DNA of 64,000 nucleotides from Chloroflexota bacterium (GTDB lineage Bacteria > Chloroflexota > Dormibacteria > Dormibacterales > Dormibacteraceae): assembly GCA_005882115.1 (NCBI GenBank), contig VBEG01000021.1, forward strand, positions 118,006-182,005. The letters run 5' to 3'. Of the stretch, positions 1-8,394 are shown in pieces. The notes beneath the pieces are model-generated. The model worked only from the letters and a program-made list of their open reading frames with translations, was not told where the DNA came from and made no database searches. How positions within the stretch are numbered: the first letter of the stretch is position 1; each line of letters starts with the position of its first letter. The position numbers were made by a program, and so were the translations under genes.

Positions 1-434
1 ATGACGACCGCATGCGGCGCGACGCGCTCGATGTCAGCGACGATTTCGAGCCACGCGGGTCCGGTGCGCAGCGCCTTGAAGATCCCGCCAGGTCCAATCG
101 TGTCGCCGATGCACTGATCGACGCCGTAACGCAGCGGGATCTCGTAGTCGCGCCGCACGTTCTGCAGGCCGGCGACCTCGATCGAGTTGATGACGTAGTC
201 GGTGCCGGCGATCACGTCGAGCCTTGCCGTCGACGCTTCTACCTTCCAGCGCTTGCCCGAAAGCTCGACCAGGCGCTCCGCGATCTTCTTCGCCAGCTCG
301 AGGCGTGTAGCGTCGATATCGACGAGCGCAAAAATTCCGGCGTCGAGGCCGTCGACGGCCAGGATGTCGGTTATCAGCTGGCGCGCGAAAACCGCTGAGC
401 CGGCGCCGACGAAAGTGACTTTGGGCACGGGCAT
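1..434 (-). CDS. Family 4 glycoside hydrolase (alpha-glucosidase/alpha-galactosidase type), 3' part missing
   Basis: The first 144 residues of a GH4 enzyme are visible; the gene runs off the left edge (the family is about 430 residues). GH4 enzymes use NAD and a divalent metal to hydrolyse alpha- or beta-glycosides by an oxidation-elimination route in the cytoplasm. The N-terminus has the dinucleotide-binding GAGS (residues 10-13) after a hydrophobic strand, and the family signature DTIGPGG at 111-117 preceded by Cys108. The metal ligands lie beyond the edge, so substrate cannot be read. I chose the ATG at 434 because the Rossmann strand begins at once; no good Shine-Dalgarno site precedes it. 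The GH-A-like and GH38 genes nearby suggest a glycan-using lifestyle. Confidence 0.85.
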   Translation of the reverse strand, partial: MPVPKVTFVGAGSAVFARQLITDILAVDGLDAGIFALVDIDATRLELAKKIAERLVELSGKRWKVEASTARLDVIAGTDYVINSIEVAGLQNVRRDYEIPLRYGVDQCIGDTIGPGGIFKALRTGPAWLEIVADIERVAPHAVV

Positions 435-602
435 AGTTGAACACGCGCCGGACAGGCGACACGACCTACTCGACCAAGGACTTCCCCGACATCCCGTGCG
501 TCAGCTGTTCCAACCCAGCCTTTGTTGAACGCGCATCGGCGAACGGCCCACCGCCGCTGGGCCTAGGCGCCATCATCCATTGAAAAGTCTGTTGAAACAG
601 GC
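435..602. other. Intergenic region between GH4 and the ArsR-type gene
   Basis: No coding frame with plausible composition is seen. It must carry the promoter of the leftward GH4 gene, but I cannot place convincing -35/-10 boxes. A short direct repeat (GTTGAACACGCGC near 436, GTTGAACGCGC near 524) is present without an obvious role. Confidence 0.4.
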
Positions 603-632
603 TTGACAGGTGACCAAATGGTCACATATCAT
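603..632 (+). promoter_or_regulatory. Promoter of the ArsR-SRPBCC gene
   Basis: TTGACA at 603-608 and TATCAT at 627-632 are separated by 18 bp. The predicted transcription start falls on or next to the GTG at 639, so the mRNA should be leaderless. Confidence 0.75.
610..625. promoter_or_regulatory. Operator-like inverted repeat between -35 and -10
   Basis: GTGACCA-aa-TGGTCAC forms perfect 7-bp arms around a 2-bp centre, exactly filling the promoter spacer. This is where an ArsR-type repressor would block its own promoter. Autoregulation is inferred. Confidence 0.65.
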
Positions 633-638
633 GCCTGC

Positions 639-1415
639 GTGGAACCCGTGTTCAAGGCCCTGGCGGATGTCAACCGGCGCAAGCTCCTCGACCGGCTCTT
701 CGAGCGTGATGGCCAGACGCTCACCGAGCTCGCCGACGGCCTGCCGGCAATGACCCGGTTTGGGGTGATGAAACACCTTCGCGTGCTCGAGGAGGCTGAC
801 CTCGTAACGACGCGGCGCGAAGGCCGGCTGAAGCTCCACTACCTGAACGCGGTTCCCATCCGACTCATCCACGACCGCTGGATCGGCAAGTACCGCAAGG
901 CGCGGGCAGCCGCCCTCGCTGAGCTGAAACTCGACATGGAGGAAGAAATGAGGTCTGTCGACGCACGTCCCGCACAGGTCTACAGCGTTTTCATCCGGGC
1001 GCCTCGCGAGAAAGTCTGGGAAGCGATGACCAAGCCCGAGTTCACACACCGCTACCTCTACGCCAGCGAGCCCAACACGACCTGGAAGCCCGGGTCGCGG
1101 CTGCACTGGACGGAGCACGGCACCGGCCGCTCGCTGGTCGACGGCGAGGTCATCGAGTACGACAAGCCGCATCGCCTCGTCTTCAGCTGGATCGTCAACT
1201 ACGACCCGGACCTCACCGCGGAGGGCCCGAGCCGCGTCACATACGAGCTGGAGGAGACCGACGGCATCACCAAAGTGACGACCATTCACGACGACTTCCC
1301 GAGCGGCAGCAAGGTCTACGACAACGTCGCCGGCGGCTGGCCGTACATCCTGAGCGGACTGAAGACCCTGGTCGAAACGGGCTCACCGCTGAAGACCGAG
1401 AAGGCCGCCGTCTAG
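639..1415 (+). CDS. ArsR-family winged helix fused to SRPBCC (AHSA1-like) domain
   Basis: A 258-residue two-domain protein. Residues 1-80 form an ArsR winged helix (VFKALADVNRRKLLDRL, then a recognition region ending MKHLRVLEEADLV). Residues about 105-250 form an SRPBCC/AHSA1 fold beginning VYSVFIRAPREKVWEAMT. Fusions of this type are common in high-GC bacteria; the SRPBCC part is thought to bind a small hydrophobic ligand. I set the start at GTG 639, not at the upstream in-frame ATG 618, because homologous proteins begin at this point and because a strong promoter places the transcript start at 639. A hairpin terminator follows directly, so it is a single-gene unit. The ligand is unknown. 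Confidence 0.85.
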   Translation: MEPVFKALADVNRRKLLDRLFERDGQTLTELADGLPAMTRFGVMKHLRVLEEADLVTTRREGRLKLHYLNAVPIRLIHDRWIGKYRKARAAALAELKLDMEEEMRSVDARPAQVYSVFIRAPREKVWEAMTKPEFTHRYLYASEPNTTWKPGSRLHWTEHGTGRSLVDGEVIEYDKPHRLVFSWIVNYDPDLTAEGPSRVTYELEETDGITKVTTIHDDFPSGSKVYDNVAGGWPYILSGLKTLVETGSPLKTEKAAV

Positions 1416-1420
1416 CAATA

Positions 1421-1450
1421 AGGGGGCGTGCTCGGGCGAGCACGCCCCCT
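1421..1450 (+). terminator. Hairpin terminator after the ArsR-SRPBCC gene
   Basis: Perfect 13-bp arms (AGGGGGCGTGCTC / GAGCACGCCCCCT) with a 4-nt loop start 5 nt after the stop codon. The T-run is poor (CCATTT), as is usual in high-GC genomes. Confidence 0.8.
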
Positions 1451-1501
1451 CCATTTGGCCCGCGCAGTAATCTCCGAGCGATCGCGAGTGGGACGAACGT
1501 T

Positions 1502-2593
1502 GTGACCCTGCGTGTCGCGCGCGCGGCTCGGCGGTTGACCGACGACTGGCGTCACCTGGTCGTCGAGCCCCGCGGCTCCACGGCTCTGGGCATCAGTTTT
1601 CGCCCGCTCCAGGCGGAGGCGATGGGATTGCCACCTCGGGACACGCTTGCCGCACTCCTTGGATACGAATATCAACTCATCCGGCTGGGGGCTCTATGGA
1701 ATCGAATGGAGCCGCAGGCCGGGGTTTTCGATCCCGCCAGCCTGGACTGGCAGGTGGAAGCGGCGGAGCGCGCCGGCAAACAGATCGTGCTGGCCGTGGG
1801 TGCGGTCAAGAACTTTGGCTATCCGGAATTCTTCGTCCCACCTCATCGGCTTCAGCCCAAGCTGCGCGAGCGCTCATTGGTCACAGCGACATCTCATCCC
1901 GAGCTGCTCGCGGGCGCCATGTCATTCATCGCGCGCGTCGTGGAGCGATACCGCGACAGGAAGTCGGTAGTCGGCTGGCAGGTCGAGCACGAGCCTGTGG
2001 ATCCGCTCGGGAACGAGCATTCATGGCGCCTCGCCACCGAGTTCGTCAGGCAAGAGGTTGACGTGGTTAGACAAACGGATTCAACGCGACCGATCTTGAT
2101 CAACGGCTTCGTGCCGATGTCGCTTCCCGTAGCGCTGCAACAGTGGTTTCGAACCCGCGATCAGGGCGACTCGCTTTCACTGGCGGAGTCGGTAGCCGAC
2201 ATCGTCGGCGTCGATATGTATCCGCGGCATGCGCTGACTGGCCGCGCTGGTTTCGGTGTTTATCTCGACGCAAGCGAGAGCCGGTGGAATGGAAGACTGC
2301 GCAGCCTGCTGATGAAAGCGGCTGCAAAGGCACGCGTGATGATCACCGAGGGTCAGGCGGAGCCTTGGGAGTCGGTGACCAATCCGCCCAATCCCGCAAG
2401 CCTTGCCATGTACAGCTGTCCTCCGGACCGAGTTGTCGAGAATTACAACCGCTGCATGCGACTGGCTCGGGATTCAGCCTGCGCTCTGGAGGCCTACCTG
2501 TTCTGGGGCGCCGAGTACTGGCTGCTCAGACAGAAGAACGCCGATCCAAGTTACTTTGGCGCCTTCCAGCGCATCCTCGATCTGGATGCCTGA
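1502..2593 (+). CDS. Clan GH-A TIM-barrel glycoside hydrolase-like protein (GH5/GH42-like)
   Basis: A 363-residue soluble protein without signal peptide. The pattern is that of a clan GH-A retaining glycosidase. Early barrel strands carry YQLIRLGALWNRMEP and a substrate-pocket helix. WQVEHEP gives the probable acid/base Glu164 at the end of strand 4, and VMITEGQAEPW gives the probable nucleophile Glu283 at strand 7. The classic 'NEP' triad residue is His here (HEP), which is unusual. The frame WGAEYWL at 335-341 matches a conserved Trp on strand 8. GTG 1502 is the chosen start; a possible -10 (TAATCT, 1468-1473) lies upstream. Specificity cannot be predicted. Confidence 0.65.
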   Translation: MTLRVARAARRLTDDWRHLVVEPRGSTALGISFRPLQAEAMGLPPRDTLAALLGYEYQLIRLGALWNRMEPQAGVFDPASLDWQVEAAERAGKQIVLAVGAVKNFGYPEFFVPPHRLQPKLRERSLVTATSHPELLAGAMSFIARVVERYRDRKSVVGWQVEHEPVDPLGNEHSWRLATEFVRQEVDVVRQTDSTRPILINGFVPMSLPVALQQWFRTRDQGDSLSLAESVADIVGVDMYPRHALTGRAGFGVYLDASESRWNGRLRSLLMKAAAKARVMITEGQAEPWESVTNPPNPASLAMYSCPPDRVVENYNRCMRLARDSACALEAYLFWGAEYWLLRQKNADPSYFGAFQRILDLDA

Positions 2594-2635
2594 ACGGACC
2601 GCATTTTGGAGGGCCGGTCAAGTAGCGTTGCGGCA

Positions 2636-2758
2636 ATGGCACGACGAGCGAGGGTGGGGACGGCACTCTCGATCTTTCTCGTCATCGGCATCCCCGGCGC
2701 ATTCATGTACCTGATCACGATGGTCGGGGAGGCGGGATTTGAACCCGCGACCACTTGA
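2636..2758 (+). CDS. Possible 40-residue single-TM peptide ending antisense to tRNA-Pro
   Basis: ATG 2636 opens a frame with basic MARRARVG, one hydrophobic stretch (residues 8-29) and a tail read from the antisense of the tRNA gene. A TAGCGT box at 2623-2628 lies 7 nt before the ATG, the leaderless spacing seen elsewhere here. It could equally be chance in tRNA-flanking DNA. Confidence 0.3.
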   Translation: MARRARVGTALSIFLVIGIPGAFMYLITMVGEAGFEPATT

Positions 2759-2797
2759 CCCCCAGTCAAGTGCGCTACCGGGCTGCGCTACTCCCCG
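2721..2797 (-). tRNA. tRNA-Pro (anticodon GGG), CCA encoded
   Basis: The 77-nt minus-strand sequence folds as a cloverleaf. The acceptor stem CGGGGAG/CTCCCCG has discriminator A and an encoded CCA at 2723-2721. The anticodon stem is CTTGA/TCAAG with loop CTGGGGG, so the anticodon is GGG and reads proline CCC. The T-arm is GCGGG-TTCAAAT-CCCGC. Confidence 0.96.
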
Positions 2798-2854
2798 ATG
2801 GAGCAGTAATCGTACCCGTGGCCTCATGAAGGCCTGTGGTCGCGGGGTGTCTGG

Positions 2855-3256
2855 TTAGCGCGCGCGCGTCGCGGAGGGAACCCTCGACGTCAAAGCGATC
2901 AGATTTCCCTCTGAGTCCTTGAACCACGCGCCCTTTTCACCGTCGGGCATGTCGACGATCCCGTCGTGCGACTTGAAATCGGGGTGGTCGTACTCCTCCG
3001 GTTTCACACCCTTGCTCTTAAGCTCGCCGACCGCGGTAGTGACGTCGTCGACCTCGAAGGCCATCTGGGTGTGGTCGCCGGACGCTTTGCCCATGCTTGG
3101 GAAGACGAGGAAGCCAGTCTCGCCGGTGCGGTATACGACACCGCCATCGGGCTGCTCCTCCGCGACCGTCAGCCCGAGCTTCTGCTCATAGAACTGGCGC
3201 GCCCGCTTGATGTCCTGAGCGGGAATCGCCGTCGACGCGCTCTTGATCTTCAGCAT
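2855..3256 (-). CDS. VOC (glyoxalase/bleomycin-resistance fold) protein
   Basis: A 133-residue single VOC domain. The N-terminal module has [19 protein letters not shown], the typical beta-alpha start, and the C-terminal module ends [17 protein letters not shown], the usual metal-site Glu context. Such proteins bind a metal and small molecule; the substrate cannot be told. ATG 3256 is chosen because CAGGAGGC lies 6-7 nt upstream; an open frame extends further but lacks support. It is the first gene after copy A of the dispersed palindrome and sits between lhr and tRNA-Pro. Confidence 0.85.
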   Translation of the reverse strand: MLKIKSASTAIPAQDIKRARQFYEQKLGLTVAEEQPDGGVVYRTGETGFLVFPSMGKASGDHTQMAFEVDDVTTAVGELKSKGVKPEEYDHPDFKSHDGIVDMPDGEKGAWFKDSEGNLIALTSRVPSATRAR

Positions 3257-3307
3257 GATTTGCCTCCTGTGCCGCAATACCAGCGGACGGAACGCTCCCG
3301 AGTATGC

Positions 3308-3354
3308 GCCCCCTCCGGCCGGCTTCGCCGGCGACCTCCCCATCAGTGGAGAGC
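3308..3354. repeat. Dispersed palindromic element, copy A
   Basis: Starts GCCCCCTCCGG, contains a CCGGC-TTC-GCCGG hairpin and a degenerate second hairpin beginning CCTCCCCA. It matches copies at 8981-9027 and 11795-11842 and lies just downstream of the lhr stop codon. Confidence 0.7.
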
Positions 3355-3357
3355 AGC

Positions 3358-6300
3358 TCAGCTACGGGTGCCGTATGCGATCAGGCTGCGGTGCGTCGGC
3401 GAGAAACCCGCCTCGCGCAGCGCTGACCTCAGCGGCGAGTCCATCACCGGCAGGCCGTCGACCTTCTGCAGCTCGACGCGGCCGGCCTGGGTGGCGATCG
3501 CGATCAGCGCCTGCAGGTGACCAAGCTGGACTTCGCCGTTCGTCAGCAGCGAGCGCCCGCCACGCTCGAGGTAAAGGACAAGCCGTCCATCTTCAATGAC
3601 GCAATAGGCGCCTGCCGCCCGCGCCATCCGTCCATCCGAATGCGGCCAGGGCAGCACCGTGCCATACGCGTTGGCGGGATCCGTCGCCGCGATCGCGACG
3701 ATCCCGCCGCCCGACTCGCGCATGGCGCGCAATCGATCGACCGCTCCTGGCAGCGCGAACTGCGAGCCACCAAGACCTTCGACGAAGTAGCCGCGGCGGA
3801 TCCGCCCCGACTCCTCCATCGCGCGCAGCACGGGATAGAGACTGGCGAACCCGCCTGGCCATCCTTCGCCGACGACTGCCTCACGGGTGAGCACGCCGTG
3901 GCGCTGCAGGAGGACGCCTGCCTCTGAGTGCAGGCGTTCGGTGGAATTGGCGCCGCCACCAACCAGATCGTCGACCAGCGACCAACGGCCGGCAGCGCGT
4001 GGCTGCGTGAGTCGCGGCAGGCGCGGTTTTCGCGCAGGCCTCCGCGCAAGCGGTCCGAGCAGGCGGAGCGGACCGAACGTGTCATTGGTCACCTCGCCCG
4101 ACCACACAATGTCCCACAGCGCGTCGAGCATCACCTCTTCGTCCCCGCCGCCGCACGCGCTGTAGATGTCGCGGAAGAAGCTCGCGCCTCGAGCGCCGAG
4201 GTGCAACCGAATCCGTTCGTGGAGGTCTGACTGCGGCGGTTCGACCGGCGGCGGCACCAGTCGCGGAGCGTCTCCGCGCAGGTACAGGGCGACGCGGCCG
4301 TCGGTGGCGCCCAGCGAGCCGCGGCCAACCCAAACCACCTCGCCCATCGAGACGAGCTCGTCGAGCAAGCGTGGCGCGTAGTCACCGACCCGGGCCGCAA
4401 TCACGTCCCGCTCGATGACCGAGGCCGGCAGCGCGAGACCCTGCAGCTGAAAGACGACTTCGAGCAGCCGGTCGACCCCGCCTCCGCGGACCCCGACCCC
4501 GTGCCACGCGGGCAGGAATCGCGCCAGCGCGTCCGGCGCGACCGATTCGACCTCGCGGCGCAGCGCAGCCAGCGACCGCCGGCGAAGGATCCGAAGGACC
4601 TCGGGGTGACAGTACTCGCGGCCTTCCGCGGCCTTGCGAAACTCACCCGCCAGCACATCGCCACGAGCCGCAAGACCTGTCAGCGCCGCCTCGACGGACT
4701 GCGCCGAAAGTGCCCATCGCCTGGCCGGGTCCGAGGTGACGAACGGCACGTGCGTGCGGGCGAAGCGCCGGAGAAGGGATTCCAGTGGCTCAGCGCCGGC
4801 GTCGAGAAACAGGTCCGGCAGACCGATGGGCAGGCTGGCGCCCATCGCCTCGCGATAGCGGCCTGCGTCTTCGGCCGCGATCCAGCGTGTCTCGCCGGCC
4901 ACCCGGATCGGGACCGCGCGCCGCTCCTTCTCCAGCGCGCGAAGCCAATCCACGGAGACGCCGCGGGCCGACGCCTCGTCGGGGCTCAGGTCCCCGAGGC
5001 GGACGAGCAGGTCGTGCGCTTCGTCCGGATCGCGTGGGAATCGCTCCGGCAGAAGTCCTTGCAGCTCCAGCTCGACCAGCGCGATTGCCTCAGGGTCGAG
5101 CAGCTCGCGCAGGTCCTCGCTGCCGAGCAGTTCGGCGAGCAGCTCACGGTCAAGGGTGAGGGCCTGCGCCCGGCGCTCCGCCAGAGGCTGGTCGCCCTCG
5201 TACATGTACTCGGCGACGTACGAGAACAACAGCGATGACGCGAACGGCGACGCGCGCTCGGTGTCGACCGCGACAACGCGGATCTCGCGGGAGCGGATCG
5301 CGCGGAGCAACGTCGCGAGCGCCGGCATATCGAAGGTGTCGCTCATGATCTCGCGCCATGTCTCGGCGAGGATCGGGAAGTCCGGGTACTGGCCGGCAAC
5401 CTGGAGCAAGCTGGCGCTGCGCATGCGCTGCTGCCACAGCGGGGTGCGCTGGCCGGGTCTTCGCTTCGGCAGCAACAGGGAGCGTGCGGCGTTTTCCCGG
5501 AAACGGGCCGCGAACAGTGCCGACGCGGGAAGCTGGGCTGAGACCAGGGCCTGAACCTCTTCGGGATCGAGGATGAGGTCGTCCAGGGAGGGCGGCGACT
5601 CAACTTCCGGCAGATGCATCGCGATGCCGTCATCCGTCCACAAAGCGCGCGCGTCCACGCCGAGGGTCTGCTGGAGGTGTGACTCGAGCGCGAGCGCGAG
5701 CGGTGCATGGACGCGACCGCCGAATGGCGTGTGGAGACAGACGCGCCAGTCCCCCACCTCGTCGCGGAATCGCTCCACGAGAAGGGTGCGGTCATCCGGC
5801 ACGGCGCCGGTTGCGGCCGCCTGGTCGTCCAGGTACTTGAGCAGGTTCTTGATCGCGAGGTCGTCGAATCCGGCGCGCTCGCGCAGCCGCTTCGCAGCGG
5901 CGGCGGGACTCACGCTGCGCAGCTCGCGCACCATCTTGCCGAGCGCAGCGCCAAGCTCGACCGGCCGACTTGGGGTGTCAGCTTTCCAGAACGCTATCTT
6001 TCCGGGCTCGCCCGGCGCCGGATTGACGATGACCTGTGAAGGTGTGATGTCCACGATCCGCCACGTCGACGCGCCGAGGACGAACGTCTCGCCGACGCGC
6101 GTCTCGTACACCATCTCCTCGTCGAGCTCTCCAACCCGGCGCCCATCTTCCGCGAGGTTCACCGAATAAAGGCCACGGTCGGGGATGGTGCCTGGATTGG
6201 TGACAGCCAGACGCTGCGCGCCGGCGCGTCCGCGCACTTTTCCGGCCACGCGATCCCAGACCAGACGCGGGCGCAGCTCGACGAACTGATCGGATGGATA

Positions 6301-7734
6301 CCGGCCGCTGAGCATGTCGAGTACAGACTCGAACGCGCGCGGCCCGAGGTCGCTGTACGGATAAGCGCGGCGGATCACGCGGCCCAGCGTTTCGACGTCC
6401 CATTCGCCGAGCGCGCACATGGCGACGATCTGCTGCGCCAGAACGTCGAGCGGCCTCCGCGGCACCACGGTCGACTCGATGCGGCCCTCGAGCATGCCCT
6501 CGACGACTGCCGCCGACTCGAGAAGGTCGCCACGAAACTTGGGGATCACCACCCCCCGCGAGATCTCGCCGACCGAGTGGCCCGCGCGTCCTACACGCTG
6601 GATGCCCGCGGCGACGCTGGGCGGCGCCTCGATCTGCAGGACGAGGTCAACGGCGCCCATGTCGATGCCGAGCTCGAGGGTCGAGGTGGCGACGAGGCCG
6701 CGCAGCCGGCCGGCCTTCAGCTCGTCCTCGATGAGGAGGCGCTGCTCGCGGGCGATCGATCCGTGGTGCGCGCGCACGAGCTCTTCGTCGGCCAGCTCGT
6801 TGACCCGCGCCGCAATGCGCTCGGCGAGCCGCCGCGAGTTGACGAACACGATCGTCGAGCGGTGTTGCCGTATCAGCTCGAGCAGGCGTGGATAGATCGC
6901 CGGCCAGATGCTGTTCTGCCCCTTGGCGCTGTCCTCGTCCTCTGTCGTGAGGCGGGTCATGTCCTCGACCGGGACCTCGACCGTCACCTCCATCGTCTTC
7001 AACCGCCCGGCGTCGACGATGGACACCTCGCGGTCCGCGCCGCCAAGAAACTTCGCCACCTCTTCGAGCGGGCGCTGCGTGGCCGACAGTCCGATTCGCT
7101 GGGGTTGAACCTTCGTTAGCTCACACAACCGCTCGAGGCTTAGCGCCAGGTGGCTGCCACGCTTGGTCGCCGCAACCGAGTGGATCTCGTCGACGATGAG
7201 CCAGCGGACCGGGGCCAGGATCTTGCGTGCCGCGCTTGTCAGCAGCAGGAACAACGACTCAGGCGTCGTGATCAGGATGTCTGGCGGGTGGCGCTCCATC
7301 GAACGCCGCGCGTCGGCCGGCGTATCGCCAGTGCGGATGGCGACCGCGATGTCGGGCGGCTGAAGGCCGTGCGACTCCATCTGGTGCCGGATCCCGACGA
7401 GCGGCGAACGAAGGTTGCGGTCGACGTCATGCGCAAGTGCCTTCAGAGGCGATACATAAAGGACGCGACAGCGCTCTGCCTCGACCGGGGTCGGTTCCGC
7501 CGCCAGTCGGTCGAGGCACCAGAGAAAGGCGGCGAGTGTCTTGCCGCTGCCCGTCGGCGCCGCCATGAGGACGTGGCGGCCTGCCGCCACTTCCTGCCAG
7601 CCCCGCTCCTGGACAGATGTTGGTTCGGCGAACGACGCGCGAAACCAGTCGCGAACGGACGGCGAGAAGAGATCGAGAGCATCGAGAACCTGCCCCACAT
7701 CACCCAGTTTGACGATTTCCGAGACTACAAACAA
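3358..7734 (-). CDS. lhr: Lhr-type large DEAD/DEAH-box helicase
   Basis: A 1458-residue superfamily 2 helicase of the Lhr (large helicase-related) type, an ATP-driven 3'-5' translocase linked to DNA repair. Two RecA-like domains come first: Walker A AAPTGSGKT at 58-66, DEIH at 182-185, SAT at 217-219, then the motif VI region QRVGRAGH. The winged-helix, beta-barrel and long C-terminal Lhr extension follow, giving the full family length of about 1500 residues. The start is uncertain: the open frame begins at TTG 7734, and GTG 7698 is a plausible later start just before the conserved LDLFSPSVRDWF. Long plus-strand open frames across this gene are compositional shadows. Confidence 0.93.
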   Translation of the reverse strand: MFVVSEIVKLGDVGQVLDALDLFSPSVRDWFRASFAEPTSVQERGWQEVAAGRHVLMAAPTGSGKTLAAFLWCLDRLAAEPTPVEAERCRVLYVSPLKALAHDVDRNLRSPLVGIRHQMESHGLQPPDIAVAIRTGDTPADARRSMERHPPDILITTPESLFLLLTSAARKILAPVRWLIVDEIHSVAATKRGSHLALSLERLCELTKVQPQRIGLSATQRPLEEVAKFLGGADREVSIVDAGRLKTMEVTVEVPVEDMTRLTTEDEDSAKGQNSIWPAIYPRLLELIRQHRSTIVFVNSRRLAERIAARVNELADEELVRAHHGSIAREQRLLIEDELKAGRLRGLVATSTLELGIDMGAVDLVLQIEAPPSVAAGIQRVGRAGHSVGEISRGVVIPKFRGDLLESAAVVEGMLEGRIESTVVPRRPLDVLAQQIVAMCALGEWDVETLGRVIRRAYPYSDLGPRAFESVLDMLSGRYPSDQFVELRPRLVWDRVAGKVRGRAGAQRLAVTNPGTIPDRGLYSVNLAEDGRRVGELDEEMVYETRVGETFVLGASTWRIVDITPSQVIVNPAPGEPGKIAFWKADTPSRPVELGAALGKMVRELRSVSPAAAAKRLRERAGFDDLAIKNLLKYLDDQAAATGAVPDDRTLLVERFRDEVGDWRVCLHTPFGGRVHAPLALALESHLQQTLGVDARALWTDDGIAMHLPEVESPPSLDDLILDPEEVQALVSAQLPASALFAARFRENAARSLLLPKRRPGQRTPLWQQRMRSASLLQVAGQYPDFPILAETWREIMSDTFDMPALATLLRAIRSREIRVVAVDTERASPFASSLLFSYVAEYMYEGDQPLAERRAQALTLDRELLAELLGSEDLRELLDPEAIALVELELQGLLPERFPRDPDEAHDLLVRLGDLSPDEASARGVSVDWLRALEKERRAVPIRVAGETRWIAAEDAGRYREAMGASLPIGLPDLFLDAGAEPLESLLRRFARTHVPFVTSDPARRWALSAQSVEAALTGLAARGDVLAGEFRKAAEGREYCHPEVLRILRRRSLAALRREVESVAPDALARFLPAWHGVGVRGGGVDRLLEVVFQLQGLALPASVIERDVIAARVGDYAPRLLDELVSMGEVVWVGRGSLGATDGRVALYLRGDAPRLVPPPVEPPQSDLHERIRLHLGARGASFFRDIYSACGGGDEEVMLDALWDIVWSGEVTNDTFGPLRLLGPLARRPARKPRLPRLTQPRAAGRWSLVDDLVGGGANSTERLHSEAGVLLQRHGVLTREAVVGEGWPGGFASLYPVLRAMEESGRIRRGYFVEGLGGSQFALPGAVDRLRAMRESGGGIVAIAATDPANAYGTVLPWPHSDGRMARAAGAYCVIEDGRLVLYLERGGRSLLTNGEVQLGHLQALIAIATQAGRVELQKVDGLPVMDSPLRSALREAGFSPTHRSLIAYGTRS

Positions 7735-7783
7735 GTGTTCTTAACAGGCTTGATTCAGACTTCGGACGAATGTATCCGTGCGA

Positions 7784-7894
7784 GTGATTCACGGCCGAGG
7801 CGAAGCGCACTGGATCCTGATCGGGCTGGTGACGGCCGGCGAGCTACGTGATGCCGTGAAGCCGATGATCTCCTCGCGCCGGAAGTACGACTGA
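7784..7894 (+). CDS. Possible 36-residue leader ORF
   Basis: GTG 7784 opens a short frame encoding a basic peptide (IHGRGEAHW start, SSRRKYD end) whose TGA overlaps the ATG of the next gene as TGATG. The overlap hints at coupling. No family is recognised, and the region could instead be an untranslated leader. Confidence 0.25.
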   Translation: MIHGRGEAHWILIGLVTAGELRDAVKPMISSRRKYD

Positions 7895-8394
7895 TGGCGT
7901 TCGACGCCGAGCGGTGGCACGACTTCTACGTCATGAGCGGTGGCGCGGCCGCCGCTCTGGCCGGTCTCCTGTTCGTGGCCATGTCGCTTCACGCGCGAAC
8001 TGTGATGTCCAACCTCTTCTACCGCAACCGCGCGGTGGGGATGCTGACGTCGCTGACCACACAGCTCCTGCTGTCTGCGGCCGTGCTCGTTCCGGATCAG
8101 CCGGTGCGATTGCTCGGAGCCGAGGTCGCCGCCGCTTCGCTGTTCTGGCTCGGCGTCGCTCTGCGTGCGATCTTCGCCCGAGAACCTGGTGCCGGCTCGA
8201 TCCCGATATCGCGGTTTCGGATGTGGGCCGAGGTTGTCGCAGGCCTCACGTGGAATGCCCTGTTCATCGTGTCCGGGTTGAGCCTTCTGACTGAGATCGG
8301 CGCTGGCCTCTACGTGCTGGCGGTGGTCATGGTGTTCGCGTTCGGCTGGAACATCTACGTCGCGTGGGTCTTGATGACTGAGATCTCAGAGTGA
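7894..8394 (+). CDS. Hypothetical inner-membrane protein, about five TM segments
   Basis: A 166-residue protein. After the N-terminal WHDFYVMSGGAAAALAGLLF there are hydrophobic segments at roughly 13-32, 46-66, 72-91, 108-130 and 135-160. The W-x-D-FY...GGAAAALAGLLFVAMSLH pattern recurs in uncharacterised membrane proteins of high-GC bacteria; I know no function. It overlaps the convergent ccdA gene by 9 bp, so the two share a 3' end and a terminator is not visible. Confidence 0.7.
   Translation: MAFDAERWHDFYVMSGGAAAALAGLLFVAMSLHARTVMSNLFYRNRAVGMLTSLTTQLLLSAAVLVPDQPVRLLGAEVAAASLFWLGVALRAIFAREPGAGSIPISRFRMWAEVVAGLTWNALFIVSGLSLLTEIGAGLYVLAVVMVFAFGWNIYVAWVLMTEISE

Noticed and set aside
4501..5238. 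Long plus-strand frames inside lhr
   Set aside because: High-GC shadows of the lhr codons; they are rich in Arg and Gly and lack any domain.
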